DNA of 64,000 bases, taken from contig NZ_JBHSWE010000001.1 of the NCBI RefSeq assembly GCF_042661465.1, positions 2,480,001 through 2,544,000 on the forward strand. Direction: 5' to 3'. The translations under genes were made by a program, and so were the position numbers. Source of the stretch: Marinobacterium_A aestuariivivens. Lineage in GTDB: Bacteria; Pseudomonadota; Gammaproteobacteria; Pseudomonadales; Balneatricaceae. The notes beneath the pieces are model-generated. The model saw nothing but the letters and a program-made list of their open reading frames with translations. It did no database searches and was not told where the DNA came from. Positions 52,370 to 61,692 of the stretch are shown here, in pieces; positions within the stretch are counted from its first letter, which is position 1, and each line of letters begins with the position of its first letter.

Positions 52370-53211
52370 ATGCAACAGTACCTGGATCTGATGCGCGATA
52401 TTATTGCCAACGGCACCGACAAGGGGACCGTACCGGTACCGGTACCCGATCGCTGTTCGGGCGCCAGTTGCGTTTCGATCTGTCGGCCGGCTTTCCGCTG
52501 CTGACGACCAAGAAGGTTCATCTCAGGTCGGTGGTCTACGAGCTGCTGTGGTTTCTCAGCGGCAGCACCGATAATCGCTGGCTGCAGGAACGTGGCGTCA
52601 GCATCTGGGACGAGTGGGCGCTGGAAAACGGCGATCTGGGACCCGTTTACGGCAAGCAGTGGCGCTCCTGGGCCTGCCCGGACGGCCGCACCGTCGACCA
52701 GATTGCGGAACTGGTCGAGCAGATCCGTCGCAATCCGAATTCGCGCCGGCTGATCGTCAGCGGCTGGAATCCGGCCGACCTGCCGGACGAGGCCCTGAAT
52801 CCCCAGGACAATGTGCGCAACGGCAAGGCGGCGTTGCCGCCCTGCCATACACTGTTCCAGTTCTATGTCGCCGACGGCCGGCTCAGCTGCCAGCTTTATC
52901 AGCGCAGCGCCGACTACTTCCTCGGCGTACCCTTCAATATCGCCTCCTATGCGCTGCTGACCCATATGCTGGCGCAGCAGTGCGATCTCGAGGTTGGCGA
53001 TTTCGTCCACACCTTCGGTGACGTACACTTGTATCAGAACCATCTGAATGACCCTGCGATCGTCGAGGAGCAGCTCTCGCGTACGCCGCGAACGCTGCCG
53101 AAGCTGCGGATGTATCGCAAACCGCCGTCGCTGTTCGAGTATGAATTCGAAGACTTCGAATTCGTTGGGTATGACCCGTACCCGGGTATCAAAGCCCCGG
53201 TTGCGGTCTGA
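52370..53211 (+). CDS. thyA: Thymidylate synthase, one apparent frameshift
   Basis: Methylates dUMP to dTMP using methylene-tetrahydrofolate. It starts MQQYLDLMRDIIANGTDKG at ATG 52370 behind GGAG. The frame is lost in GGGG 52423-52426; one added G gives DRTGTGTRSLFGRQLRFDLSAGFPLLTTKKVHLRSV. The active-site cysteine lies in LPPCHTLFQFYV, with CQLYQRSADYFLGVPFNIASYALLTHM for substrate binding. About 280 residues when joined. folA follows nine bases later, giving the usual folate pair. Confidence 0.94.
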
Positions 53212-53220
53212 GGAGTCGAA

Positions 53221-53709
53221 ATGAAACTTGCAGTTATCGTGGCACAGGCCCGAAATCGAGTGATCGGAATCGACAACCGGCTGCCATGGCATTTGCCTGC
53301 CGATCTTAAGTATTTCAAGGAAGTCACCTCCGGAAAGCCTGTCATCATGGGACGCAAGACCTTCGAGTCGATCGGGCGTCCGTTACCGAATCGGCATAAT
53401 ATCGTGGTGACCCGCGACAGCGGTTGGCATCATGAAGGTGTGAGAACCGCCTCGTCGCTACCGGAGGCCGTCGAAATGGCCAGGGCCTATGCCGAAGAAG
53501 CAAATGTTGATGAGGTCATGGTGATCGGTGGCGCCCAGATTTATGCTCAGGCATTGCCTCTTGCGGACATGCTTTATGTCACCGAGGTACAGTTGGAACC
53601 GGAAGGCGACGCCGTCTTTCCCGAACTGCTCGCGAGCGAGTGGGCGGAAATCGAGCCGCCAATCTACAGGGGGCGGACGAGCAAAACAGTCACGCATTCC
53701 GTATTCTGA
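53221..53709 (+). CDS. folA: Dihydrofolate reductase
   Basis: Reduces dihydrofolate made by ThyA to tetrahydrofolate. The 162-residue protein has the catalytic region IGIDNRLPWHLPADLKYFK (with D27-equivalent), VIMGRKTFESIGRPLPNRHNIV and VIGGAQIYAQALPLAD for NADPH binding. It is intact and of standard length. It is coupled to thyA (nine-base gap); GAGGAG lies before the ATG. Confidence 0.97.
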   Translation: MKLAVIVAQARNRVIGIDNRLPWHLPADLKYFKEVTSGKPVIMGRKTFESIGRPLPNRHNIVVTRDSGWHHEGVRTASSLPEAVEMARAYAEEANVDEVMVIGGAQIYAQALPLADMLYVTEVQLEPEGDAVFPELLASEWAEIEPPIYRGRTSKTVTHSVF

Positions 53710-53802
53710 AGTGGCGCCGAATCCGATAGCCGGTGCTCGAACCAGCCAGTTGGTGTCGAAGTCGGGCTGGTCCGATTTTGTTTGCTAAAAAGGACTTACC
53801 CT

Positions 53803-54775
53803 ATGACGATCCGATCGTTGTTGTCTGTGCTGGCCGACGGGCAGTTTCATTCCGGGCAGGAGCTCGGGGCGCAGCTCAAGGTCAGCCGTAGTGCGATCTG
53901 GAAGCAGATTCGAAAGCTCGAGGATTTCGGCATCGAGATCTACAGCGTCAAGGGGCGAGGCTACCGCTTGCCCGGCGGGCTCGATCTGCTCGATGCCGAT
54001 CTGTTCCAGGACGGTCTCGACGAGACCGTGGCAACGCAGCTCGGCGACGTGCGTTTCGAGCTGTCGATTCCCTCGACCAACCTGCTGGCGATGCAGCAGC
54101 TGCAGCAGCAGACCGGTCATGGTCACCTCTATGTCGCCGAGCAGCAGACGGCCGGTCGTGGCCGGCGCGGCCGCCACTGGGTGAGCCCCTTCGCCCGCAA
54201 TCTCTATTTTTCGCTGGTCTGGCGATTTCCCCAGGGCGCCGCGTCGCTGGAGGGTCTGAGCCTGGCGGTGGGTCTCGGCCTGTCCCGGGGGCTCAGGCGC
54301 CTCGGGCTCGAGGGGTCGAGCTGAAGTGGCCCAATGACATGCTCTGGCAGGGGCGCAAGCTGGCGGGGGTGCTGCTGGAAATGAGCGGCGAAGCGTCCGG
54401 AGACTGTCAGGTGGTCACCGGGGTGGGGCTCAATATCGCCATGCCGGACGAGCTGGCCGCCGATATCGGTCAGCCCTGGGTCGACCTGCGACAGATCTGC
54501 GGCGTCAATCCGTCCCGCACCGCAGTGCTCGCGGCGCTGGTCAACGAACTGGTGCCGGTGATGACGGAATTTTCCCGTTACGGCTTCGAGCCGTTCCGTG
54601 ACGAGTGGCACGCCCTCGATGCCTGCCGTGATCAACGGGTGTCGCTGAACTTCGGCCTCAATGCGGTCGAGGGGTCTGCCGCGGTGTCTCCGACAGTGGC
54701 GCCCTGATGCTCGAAACGGCGGCGGGCCTGGAGAGCTTTCATGGTGGCGAGGTGAGTCTCAGGCGCCTGTCATGA
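53803..54775 (+). CDS. birA: Bifunctional biotin ligase/biotin operon repressor BirA, two apparent frameshifts
   Basis: Attaches biotin to carboxyl-carrier protein and represses the bio operon. The N-terminal winged helix is clear (LLSVLADGQFHSGQELGAQLKVSRSAIWKQIRKLEDFGI). The ligase core has AEQQTAGRGRRGRHWVSP. The frame breaks at GGGG 54312-54315; one added G gives VELKWPNDMLWQGRKLAGVLLEM. A second break at GGGG 54671-54674 is corrected to VCRGVSDSGALMLET and a C-terminus ending in EVSLRRLS. About 325 residues when joined. The stop overlaps the coaX start as ATGA. Confidence 0.92.
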
Positions 54776-55486
54776 TTCTGGACATCGATGTCGGCAACAC
54801 CTTTCTCAAGTGGCGCTGCTCGGAGCCGGGCGGTATTGCGGTTCGCGGGCGTCTTCTGACCGAGCGGCTGAATGACGGCATGCCCGCCGGCTGGCCGGAA
54901 AATGTCGACCGCGTGCGTGTCGCCAGTGTGGCCGGTCCCGTTGTGGCAGCCCTGATCAGTGACTATTGCCGGAAACGCTGGGGGCTCGAGCCCGAATTCG
55001 CCCGGGCCGGTCGTCAGGCCTCAGGCGTGACCAACAGCTATTCCGAGCCGCATCGCATGGGTGTCGACCGCTGGCTGGCGATGCTGGCCGCGTACAATCT
55101 CGGGCAGGGAGGCTGCTGTGTGGTCGACTGTGGCAGTGCCATCACCATCGATTTCGTTGCGGCCGACGGCCACCATCTGGGGGTACATCGTGCCGGGGTT
55201 GCGGCTGATGGCGAAAAGCCTGCTGGCCAATACCGCCGAGGTGGTCGCCGATCGCCAGCTGGAACGGTTCGATCTGGCGCCCGGCAGCGATACCTCCAGT
55301 GCGGTGTTTCATGGCATCAACTTCGTGTTCGACGCCATCCAGCGGCAACTGCTGGAGCGGCTGGATCGCGACCATCCCTGCTGCCGGTTGCTGATCACCG
55401 GCGGAGATGGCGAGCTGTTCCGGCGTCTGGCCGGTCGCGGTGATTTTCTGCCTGAACTGGTGATGGACGGCCTGGAGTGGGTGTAG
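54772..55486 (+). CDS. coaX: Type III pantothenate kinase, frameshift in a G run
   Basis: Phosphorylates pantothenate, the first step of coenzyme A synthesis; CoaX is the potassium-dependent, ASKHA-fold form. It starts MILDIDVGNTFLKWRC (phosphate-binding aspartate), then SEPHRMGVDRWLAMLAAYNL and VVDCGSAITIDFVAADGHHLG. At the G5 run 55179-55183 the frame changes; the shift needed is one G fewer or two more. Two extra G would give the family HLGGYIVPGLRLM. The C-terminal half ends with LITGGDGELFRRLAGRGDFLPELVMDGLEWV. Coupled to birA by ATGA. Confidence 0.9.
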
Positions 55487-55488
55487 TC

Positions 55489-56163
55489 ATGCTGCGCTGG
55501 CTGTTTCTGCTGCTGTTGCTGGCCAATACGGTGGTACTGCTCTGGGCGGCGCTGGTCAGGCCGGACCGGGTGTCGGAGGTAATCGAGCCGTTGCCGCGGG
55601 AGGGCGTTGAGCTGCGCCTGCTGTCGGAGCTGGCGCCGTCGGCCCTGCAGCGGCTTGAGCAGGTTCCGGACCCGGCCACGCAGGGGCTTTGTCTTGTCTA
55701 TGAGGGTTTCGCCGACGGTTCGGGGGCGCGGCAGGCGGCCCGGCTGATGCGCAGCAATGGATTTGAGCCGCAGTTGCTCACCGAGCGCCGGTCCGAGCCC
55801 GAAGGCTTCGAAATCCTGCTGTCGGTGCCTACGGATACGAACGCTCGTATCGCGCTGATCGAGCGCCTGGAGGCGCTCGATGTGGTGCCGGAGAGCCGGC
55901 CCGGCGAGGCGGTGCTGCTGCTCGGCCGCTACCGGGATCTGGCGGTCGCATCCGAGGCGATGGCACGCTTCGCGGAGGCCGGGCTGGAACCGGAAATGCG
56001 CGAACGCGAACGCCTGGTCGAGCACTTCAAACTGCTGCTGCCGGCTGTTTCTGATCGTAATTTGTTCAATAAAATCAATCGTGTTCTGGAAAAAGCCCAT
56101 CCCTCGATAAAAATTGAGAAAAAAGTTTGCGAAGGGGTTGCAAGCCCCGGGGGTGATCAGTAA
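55489..56163 (+). CDS. Membrane-anchored SPOR-like protein downstream of coaX
   Basis: A 224-residue protein with an N-terminal signal anchor (WLFLLLLLANTVVLLWAALV) and a predicted periplasmic part. The gene at this position in pseudomonads (coaX-X-tRNA-tuf) carries a SPOR-type peptidoglycan-binding domain; here alternating beta/alpha segments such as LCLVYEGFADGSGARQAARLMRSNGFEPQLLTE are compatible with that fold, but the match is by position and shape. ATG 55489 follows the coaX stop by two bases. The last 30 residues are basic and contain the tRNA promoter in their DNA. Confidence 0.75.
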   Translation: MLRWLFLLLLLANTVVLLWAALVRPDRVSEVIEPLPREGVELRLLSELAPSALQRLEQVPDPATQGLCLVYEGFADGSGARQAARLMRSNGFEPQLLTERRSEPEGFEILLSVPTDTNARIALIERLEALDVVPESRPGEAVLLLGRYRDLAVASEAMARFAEAGLEPEMRERERLVEHFKLLLPAVSDRNLFNKINRVLEKAHPSIKIEKKVCEGVASPGGDQ

Positions 56164-56166
56164 TAT
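56138..56166 (+). promoter_or_regulatory. Promoter of the tRNA-tuf operon
   Basis: TTGCAA (56138-56143) and TAATAT (56161-56166) are 17 bases apart, inside the 3' end of the preceding gene, about 20 bases upstream of tRNA-Thr. A C-rich stretch (CGCCCC) follows the minus-10, as expected of a stringently controlled stable-RNA promoter. Confidence 0.65.
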
Positions 56167-56186
56167 ACGCCCCACTTCGACGCTGA

Positions 56187-56262
<76 letters not shown>

Positions 56263-56290
56263 GGCGAAAGCGGCGAAGTGACAAAATGAT

Positions 56291-56374
56291 GGTGAGGTTC
56301 CCGAGTGGCCAAAGGGATCAGACTGTAAATCTGACGCGCGAGCTTCGGTGGTTCGAATCCACCCCTCACCACCA
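56291..56374 (+). tRNA. tRNA-Tyr (anticodon GTA)
   Basis: 84 bases with a long variable arm and encoded CCA. The acceptor GGTGAGG pairs with CCTCACC, and the anticodon loop is CTGTAAA. Class II tyrosine tRNA of bacterial type. Confidence 0.97.
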
Positions 56375-56414
56375 TCTCCTCCTTGGTTATATTCCGGGAA
56401 GGAAACGGCATTAG

Positions 56415-56489
56415 GCGGGTATGGTATAGTGGCTATTACCTCAGCCTTCCAAGCTGAAGAGGCGGGTTCGATTCCCGCTACCCGCTCCA
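56415..56489 (+). tRNA. tRNA-Gly (anticodon TCC)
   Basis: 75 bases with CCA. The acceptor GCGGGTA pairs with TACCCGC, and the anticodon loop is CTTCCAA. It lies between tRNA-Tyr and the second tRNA-Thr in the order thrU-tyrU-glyT-thrT known from enterobacteria. Confidence 0.97.
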
Positions 56490-56500
56490 GCTGGTGTTAT

Positions 56501-56575
56501 GCTCATGTAGCTCAGGGGTAGAGCACACCCTTGGTAAGGGTGAGGTCGGCGGTTCAAATCCGCCCATGAGCTCCA
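56501..56575 (+). tRNA. tRNA-Thr (anticodon GGT)
   Basis: 75 bases with CCA. The acceptor GCTCATG pairs with CATGAGC, and the anticodon loop is TTGGTAA. Last tRNA before tuf; 89 bases separate it from the EF-Tu start. Confidence 0.97.
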
Positions 56576-56664
56576 ATTCAGACGAAGGGTAGATATAGAA
56601 ATATGTCTACCCTTTGTCGTATTTGCCGCTCCGAAATTCTTTAACGTTATCAGGGACAATTCTG

Positions 56665-57888
<1,224 letters not shown>

Positions 57889-57903
57889 ACAGTAATTTGG
57901 GTA

Positions 57904-57932
57904 TTGCCAGCCTATAGGGATGCGCCTATAAT
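57904..57932 (+). promoter_or_regulatory. Promoter of tRNA-Trp-secE-nusG
   Basis: TTGCCA (57904-57909) and TATAAT (57927-57932) with an ideal 17-base spacer lie in the 64-base gap after tuf, about 20 bases before tRNA-Trp. Confidence 0.8.
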
Positions 57933-57952
57933 ACGCGTCCCTATTAAGCAGT

Positions 57953-58028
<76 letters not shown>

Positions 58029-58088
58029 TTTCCAATCGGGAATGGCGTCAAAACTAGCGCAAGCTTGTCTTAGCTGAGGCTACAAATA

Positions 58089-58457
58089 GTGAACTCTAAA
58101 GCAGTCCCCGAAGAATCAAAGTTCGATGGCCTCAAGTGGCTTGTCGTAGTCCTGATCGTCGCGGCTGGCGTGGTGGGTAATTCACTCTATTCCGATCAGT
58201 CGCTCTTCTACCGTGTAGTGGCGCTGTTGGTGCTGGCCCTGGTGGCCGGTTTTGTTGCCTTGACGACTGCGAAGGGTAAGTCGTTTTTCAATCTGTTCAA
58301 GGAAGCCAAGACCGAAATCCGCAAGGTGGTCTGGCCGACGCGTCAGGAAACCCTGCAGACGACCCTGATGGTCGTGGTGGTGGTGCTGATCGTCGGGTTG
58401 CTGCTCTGGGGGCTGGACTCCCTGCTCGGCTGGTTTGTTTCTGGCGTAATCGGTTAA
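58089..58457 (+). CDS. secE: Preprotein translocase subunit SecE
   Basis: Small essential subunit of the SecYEG channel. The 122-residue protein begins at GTG 58089 and has three transmembrane helices, the long gammaproteobacterial form: about residues 14-33, 42-60 and 95-118. The conserved amphipathic segment KEAKTEIRKVVWPTRQETLQTT precedes the last helix. nusG follows after 14 bases. The ribosome site is weak. Confidence 0.95.
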   Translation: MNSKAVPEESKFDGLKWLVVVLIVAAGVVGNSLYSDQSLFYRVVALLVLALVAGFVALTTAKGKSFFNLFKEAKTEIRKVVWPTRQETLQTTLMVVVVVLIVGLLLWGLDSLLGWFVSGVIG

Positions 58458-58471
58458 GAGGTTTATAAGGT

Positions 58472-59005
58472 ATGGCAATGCGTTGGTATGTCGTGCATGC
58501 GTACTCCGGTTACGAGAAGCGTGTGATGAACTCGCTGAAAGAACGGATCGAACTGTACGGCATGCAGGAAAAGTTCGGCGATGTCCTGGTTCCCACCGAA
58601 GAGGTGGTCGAGATCCGCGACGGCAAGAAGCGCAAGTCCGAGCGCAAGTTCTACCCCGGCTATGTGCTGGTTCAGATTGATATGGATGACGATGCGTGGC
58701 ACCTCGTGAAGGATACGCCCCGCGTTCTCGGTTTTATCGGCGGCACAGCCGACAAGCCGGCGCCCATTACCGAGCGTGAAGCGCAGGAGATTCTGCGTCG
58801 CGTCGAGAGTGGCGTCGACAAGCCGCGGCCGAAGACTGTCTTCGAGCCGGGCGAAATGGTTCGTGTCGTGGATGGTCCCTTTGCCGACTTCAATGGTGTG
58901 GTCGAAGAGGTCAACTACGAGAAGAACAAGCTCCAGGTGGCGGTGCTGATTTTCGGTCGCTCCACCCCTGTCGAGCTGGAGTTCGGGCAGGTCGAAAAGG
59001 CCTGA
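58472..59005 (+). CDS. nusG: Transcription antitermination factor NusG
   Basis: Binds RNA polymerase and links it to Rho or to the ribosome through S10. The 177-residue protein has the NGN domain (WYVVHAYSGYEKRVMNSLKERI, and FYPGYVLVQIDMDDDAWHLVKDTPRVLGFIGG) and the C-terminal KOW domain (EPGEMVRVVDGPFADFNGVVEEVNYEKNKLQVAVLIFGRSTPVELEF). It is intact and of standard length. Confidence 0.98.
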   Translation: MAMRWYVVHAYSGYEKRVMNSLKERIELYGMQEKFGDVLVPTEEVVEIRDGKKRKSERKFYPGYVLVQIDMDDDAWHLVKDTPRVLGFIGGTADKPAPITEREAQEILRRVESGVDKPRPKTVFEPGEMVRVVDGPFADFNGVVEEVNYEKNKLQVAVLIFGRSTPVELEFGQVEKA

Positions 59006-59113
59006 TTGCCCGCGCAGAGATTCGGATGACCCTGGTCGTTTAGGTGCGGCCGGGGTTTTCCATTGTCGTAAATGGGGAGCCGCAAGGCGCTTGAACCCAG
59101 AAGGAGTAGCTTA

Positions 59114-59548
59114 ATGGCTAAGAAAATCAATGCTTATATCAAGCTGCAGGTAAAAGCGGGCCAGGCAAACCCGTCTCCGCCTGTAGGTCCTGCGCTGGGT
59201 CAGCACGGCGTCAACATCATGGAGTTCTGCAAGGCGTTCAACGCCGCGACCCAGGGTATCGAGCCCGGTCTGCCGACTCCGGTTGTTATCACCGTATACA
59301 GCGACCGTAGCTTCACTTTTATCACCAAGACCCCTCCGGCGTCCATCCTGCTGAAAAAAGCAGCCGGTATCAAGAGCGGCTCCAGCCGCCCGAATACCGA
59401 GAAGGTCGGCACCGTGACGCGTGCTCAGCTGGAAGAGATCGCCACTACCAAGATGCCGGACCTGACTGCCGGTGACATGGATGCGGCTGTTCGTACCATC
59501 GCGGGTTCTGCCCGTGCCATGGGTCTGAAAGTGGAGGGTGAGGAATAA
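59114..59548 (+). CDS. rplK: 50S ribosomal protein L11
   Basis: Part of the GTPase-associated centre, needed for RelA activation. 144 residues: KKINAYIKLQVKAGQANPSPPVGPALGQHGVNIMEFCKAFN is the proline-rich N-terminal domain, and the C-terminal rRNA-binding part includes GTVTRAQLEEIA and AGSARAMGL. AAGGAG supports ATG 59114. The stop overlaps the rplA start by one base (TAATG). The gap before it (59006-59113) shows no terminator. Confidence 0.98.
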   Translation: MAKKINAYIKLQVKAGQANPSPPVGPALGQHGVNIMEFCKAFNAATQGIEPGLPTPVVITVYSDRSFTFITKTPPASILLKKAAGIKSGSSRPNTEKVGTVTRAQLEEIATTKMPDLTAGDMDAAVRTIAGSARAMGLKVEGEE

Positions 59549-60243
59549 TGGCTAAGCTGTCCAAGCGTCAGAAAGCGATCCGCGAAAAAATCGACGGCAC
59601 CAAGCTGTACGCGATCGACGAAGCTGTGGCTCTGCTCGCCGAGCTGTCCACCGTCAAGTTCAAGGAATCCGTTGACGTCGCCGTCAATCTGGGTGTGGAT
59701 CCGCGTAAGTCCGACCAGGTCGTTCGTGGTTCCACCGTGTTGCCGCACGGTACCGGCAAGACCGTTCGCGTTGCCGTTTTCGCCCAGGGCGAGAATGCCG
59801 AGAAGGCGAAGGCAGCCGGCGCCGACATCGTCGGTTTCGACGATCTGGCCGAGTCCATCAAGGGCGGCGATCTGGATTTCGGTGTCGTGATCGCGACTCC
59901 GGACGCCATGCGTGTCGTCGGTCAGCTGGGTCAGATCCTGGGCCCGCGCGGCCTGATGCCGAACCCGAAGGTCGGCACCGTGACTGCGGACGTCGAGACT
60001 GCCGTCAAGAACGCCAAGGCCGGTCAGGCACGCTTCCGTACCGACAAGAACGGTATCATTCACGCGGGTGTCGGCCAGGTTGGCTTCGAAGCCAACGCGG
60101 TGAAGGAAAACATCGAAGCGCTGATCGCCGACCTGAAGAAGCTGAAGCCGGCTTCTGCCAAGGGCGTTTACGTGAAGAAAGTGACCCTGTCCACCACCAT
60201 GGGCCCGGGTCTGTCGATCGATCAGGCTTCCCTGAGCGCTTAA
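59548..60243 (+). CDS. rplA: 50S ribosomal protein L1
   Basis: Builds the L1 stalk and represses the rplKA message in many bacteria. 231 residues with KLSKRQKAIREKIDGTKLY, VNLGVDPRKSDQVVRGSTVLPHGTGKTVRVAVF and the signature LGPRGLMPNPKVGTVT. It is coupled to rplK by TAATG. The L1 binding site expected near the rplK start was not resolved by eye. Confidence 0.98.
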   Translation: MAKLSKRQKAIREKIDGTKLYAIDEAVALLAELSTVKFKESVDVAVNLGVDPRKSDQVVRGSTVLPHGTGKTVRVAVFAQGENAEKAKAAGADIVGFDDLAESIKGGDLDFGVVIATPDAMRVVGQLGQILGPRGLMPNPKVGTVTADVETAVKNAKAGQARFRTDKNGIIHAGVGQVGFEANAVKENIEALIADLKKLKPASAKGVYVKKVTLSTTMGPGLSIDQASLSA

Positions 60244-60526
60244 ATCGACAATTGAAGGTTTTTTGAGGGTCTTCGTGACCTCTGAGACAGAGACGAAGGC
60301 CGTCAAAGACCGCAGGTGGTGTGCACAAGCCAGTGTGCTGTCGGTTTGATGTGCATCTTAATGGGATCACCAGCCTGCGCAGACGGTGAGATTCAGACCT
60401 TGGATCTATACCACCGTACTCGTGCCCCTCAAGTATGGGGCAAGCCCCTGAGGGGAGGTCTCTTGCGGAGGCGCTCCCTGCGGGGTGGTTGGTAAACAGT
60501 CGTAAGACTCAATCCAGGAGTAAATC
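60244..60526 (+). promoter_or_regulatory. L10 leader (rplJ autoregulatory 5' region)
   Basis: This 283-base gap between rplA and rplJ carries the motif CCTGCGCAGACGGTG at 60374-60388, framed by TCACC (60367-60371) and GGTGA (60385-60389). This is the conserved core of the ribosomal L10 leader, where the L10-(L12)4 complex binds to repress rplJL translation. Further stems include GACCGCAGG upstream and CCCCTGAGGGG near 60448. The rplJL promoter probably lies in the first part of this region, but no hexamers stand out. Confidence 0.8.
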
Positions 60527-61021
60527 GTGGCATTAGGACTCGAAGACAAAAAGGCGATCGTTGCCGAAGTCCAGCAGGCCGCTGCCAATGCTCTGTCCGC
60601 CGTCGTGGCGGATTCCCGCGGTGTTACCGTGGAGAAGATGACAGAGCTGCGCAAACAGGCGCGTGACAACGGTGTATGGCTGAAAGTCGTCCGTAACACC
60701 CTGGCGCGTCGTGCGGTTGAAGGGACTGCCTATGAGTGTCTGTCCGACACTTTCGTTGGCCCGACCATCATTGCTTTCTCTCAGGAACACCCGGGCGCCG
60801 GCGCTCGCATCCTGAAAGACTTTGCCAAGGGCAATGACAAGTTCGAGCTGAAGGCGGCCGCCTTCGAAGGTAGCGTGGTTGACGTTGCGATGCTGGCAAG
60901 CCTGCCGACATACGACGAAGCCATCGCCAAGCTGATGAGCTGCATGAAAGAAGCTGCAGCTGGCAAGCTGGTACGCACCATCGCTGCAGTTCGCGACCAG
61001 AAAGAACAGGAAGCTGCCTGA
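60527..61021 (+). CDS. rplJ: 50S ribosomal protein L10
   Basis: Base of the L7/L12 stalk. The 164-residue protein starts at GTG 60527 behind CAGGAG. Conserved parts are LEDKKAIVAEVQ, VVADSRGVTVEKMTELRKQARDNGVWLKVVRNTLARRAVEGT, FVGPTIIAFS and the helical C-terminus that binds L12 dimers. It is followed by rplL after 64 bases. Confidence 0.98.
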   Translation: MALGLEDKKAIVAEVQQAAANALSAVVADSRGVTVEKMTELRKQARDNGVWLKVVRNTLARRAVEGTAYECLSDTFVGPTIIAFSQEHPGAGARILKDFAKGNDKFELKAAAFEGSVVDVAMLASLPTYDEAIAKLMSCMKEAAAGKLVRTIAAVRDQKEQEAA

Positions 61022-61085
61022 TCCTGTCAGGTGCTTTTTTGAACGATTTAACGAGCAATCGCTCCAGATTATCAGGAACTGAATC

Positions 61086-61457
61086 ATGTCTCTGACTAAA
61101 GAAGATATCATCAACGCTATCGCTGAAATGTCCGTAATGGACGTTGTTGAACTGGTTTCCGCGATGGAAGAGAAGTTCGGCGTTTCCGCCGCTGCTGCCG
61201 TCGTAGCCGGTCCGGCTGCCGAAGGCGCTGCCGCTGCTGAAGAGCAGACCGAGTTCGACGTTGTTCTGACCGCCGCTGGCGAGAAGAAAGTCAACGTCAT
61301 CAAGGCTGTTCGTGCCGCTACCGGCCTGGGCCTGAAAGAAGCCAAGGAAATGGTTGACGGTGCACCGTCTACCGTTAAGGAAGGCATCAGCAAGGATGAC
61401 GCTGAAGCACTGAAAAAAGCTCTGGAAGAAGCTGGCGCTTCCGTCGAGCTCAAGTAA
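61086..61457 (+). CDS. rplL: 50S ribosomal protein L7/L12
   Basis: Acidic stalk protein that recruits translation factors. 123 residues: an N-terminal dimer domain (EDIINAIAEMSVMDVVELVSAMEEKFGV), an Ala-rich hinge (about 40-53) and a C-terminal domain with VIKAVRAATGLGLKEAKEMVDGAPS. Highly biased codons. Attenuator and processing signals follow before rpoB. Confidence 0.98.
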   Translation: MSLTKEDIINAIAEMSVMDVVELVSAMEEKFGVSAAAAVVAGPAAEGAAAAEEQTEFDVVLTAAGEKKVNVIKAVRAATGLGLKEAKEMVDGAPSTVKEGISKDDAEALKKALEEAGASVELK

Positions 61458-61502
61458 CGGCGTCTATGCATTCGAGCGGCTTAAGGCTGTTCAAAATGCT
61501 AT

Positions 61503-61532
61503 GGCTGGTGGCAGATTGCCACCGGCCTTTTT
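61503..61532 (+). terminator. Attenuator between rplL and rpoB
   Basis: GGCTGGTGGCA, loop GAT, TGCCACCGGCC and then TTTTT. A strong stem with a T-run, 45 bases after rplL. Partial termination here is the known way in which ribosomal protein genes are expressed above rpoBC. Confidence 0.85.
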
Positions 61533-61561
61533 CCGTTATTTATAGATAGCGATCACAGCTC

Positions 61562-61602
61562 TTGCGGAAAGTCATGCCCTGGGACGACATGGCTTTCCGC
61601 AA
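61562..61602 (+). promoter_or_regulatory. Candidate RNase III processing stem between rplL and rpoB
   Basis: TTGCGGAAAGTCATG (61562-61576) and CATGGCTTTCCGCAA (61588-61602) pair over all 15 positions with one G-U, around an 11-base loop. In E. coli an RNase III site lies at the same place between rplL and rpoB; the position and length fit, but cleavage is inferred. Confidence 0.65.
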
Positions 61603-61692
61603 AGGCTGTAAAAGGCTGTAAATAGCGGTGATACAGACCGGAAGATCCTTCTGGGCTGCTTCGCAACTTGGTGCACAAGCTGGGGAACACTG

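Noticed and set aside
14890..55486. Programmed ribosomal frameshifting in the broken genes
   Set aside because: The breaks lack common slippery heptamers and downstream structures, differ in sequence context, and involve genes not known to use recoding. Missing bases explain all of them more simply.
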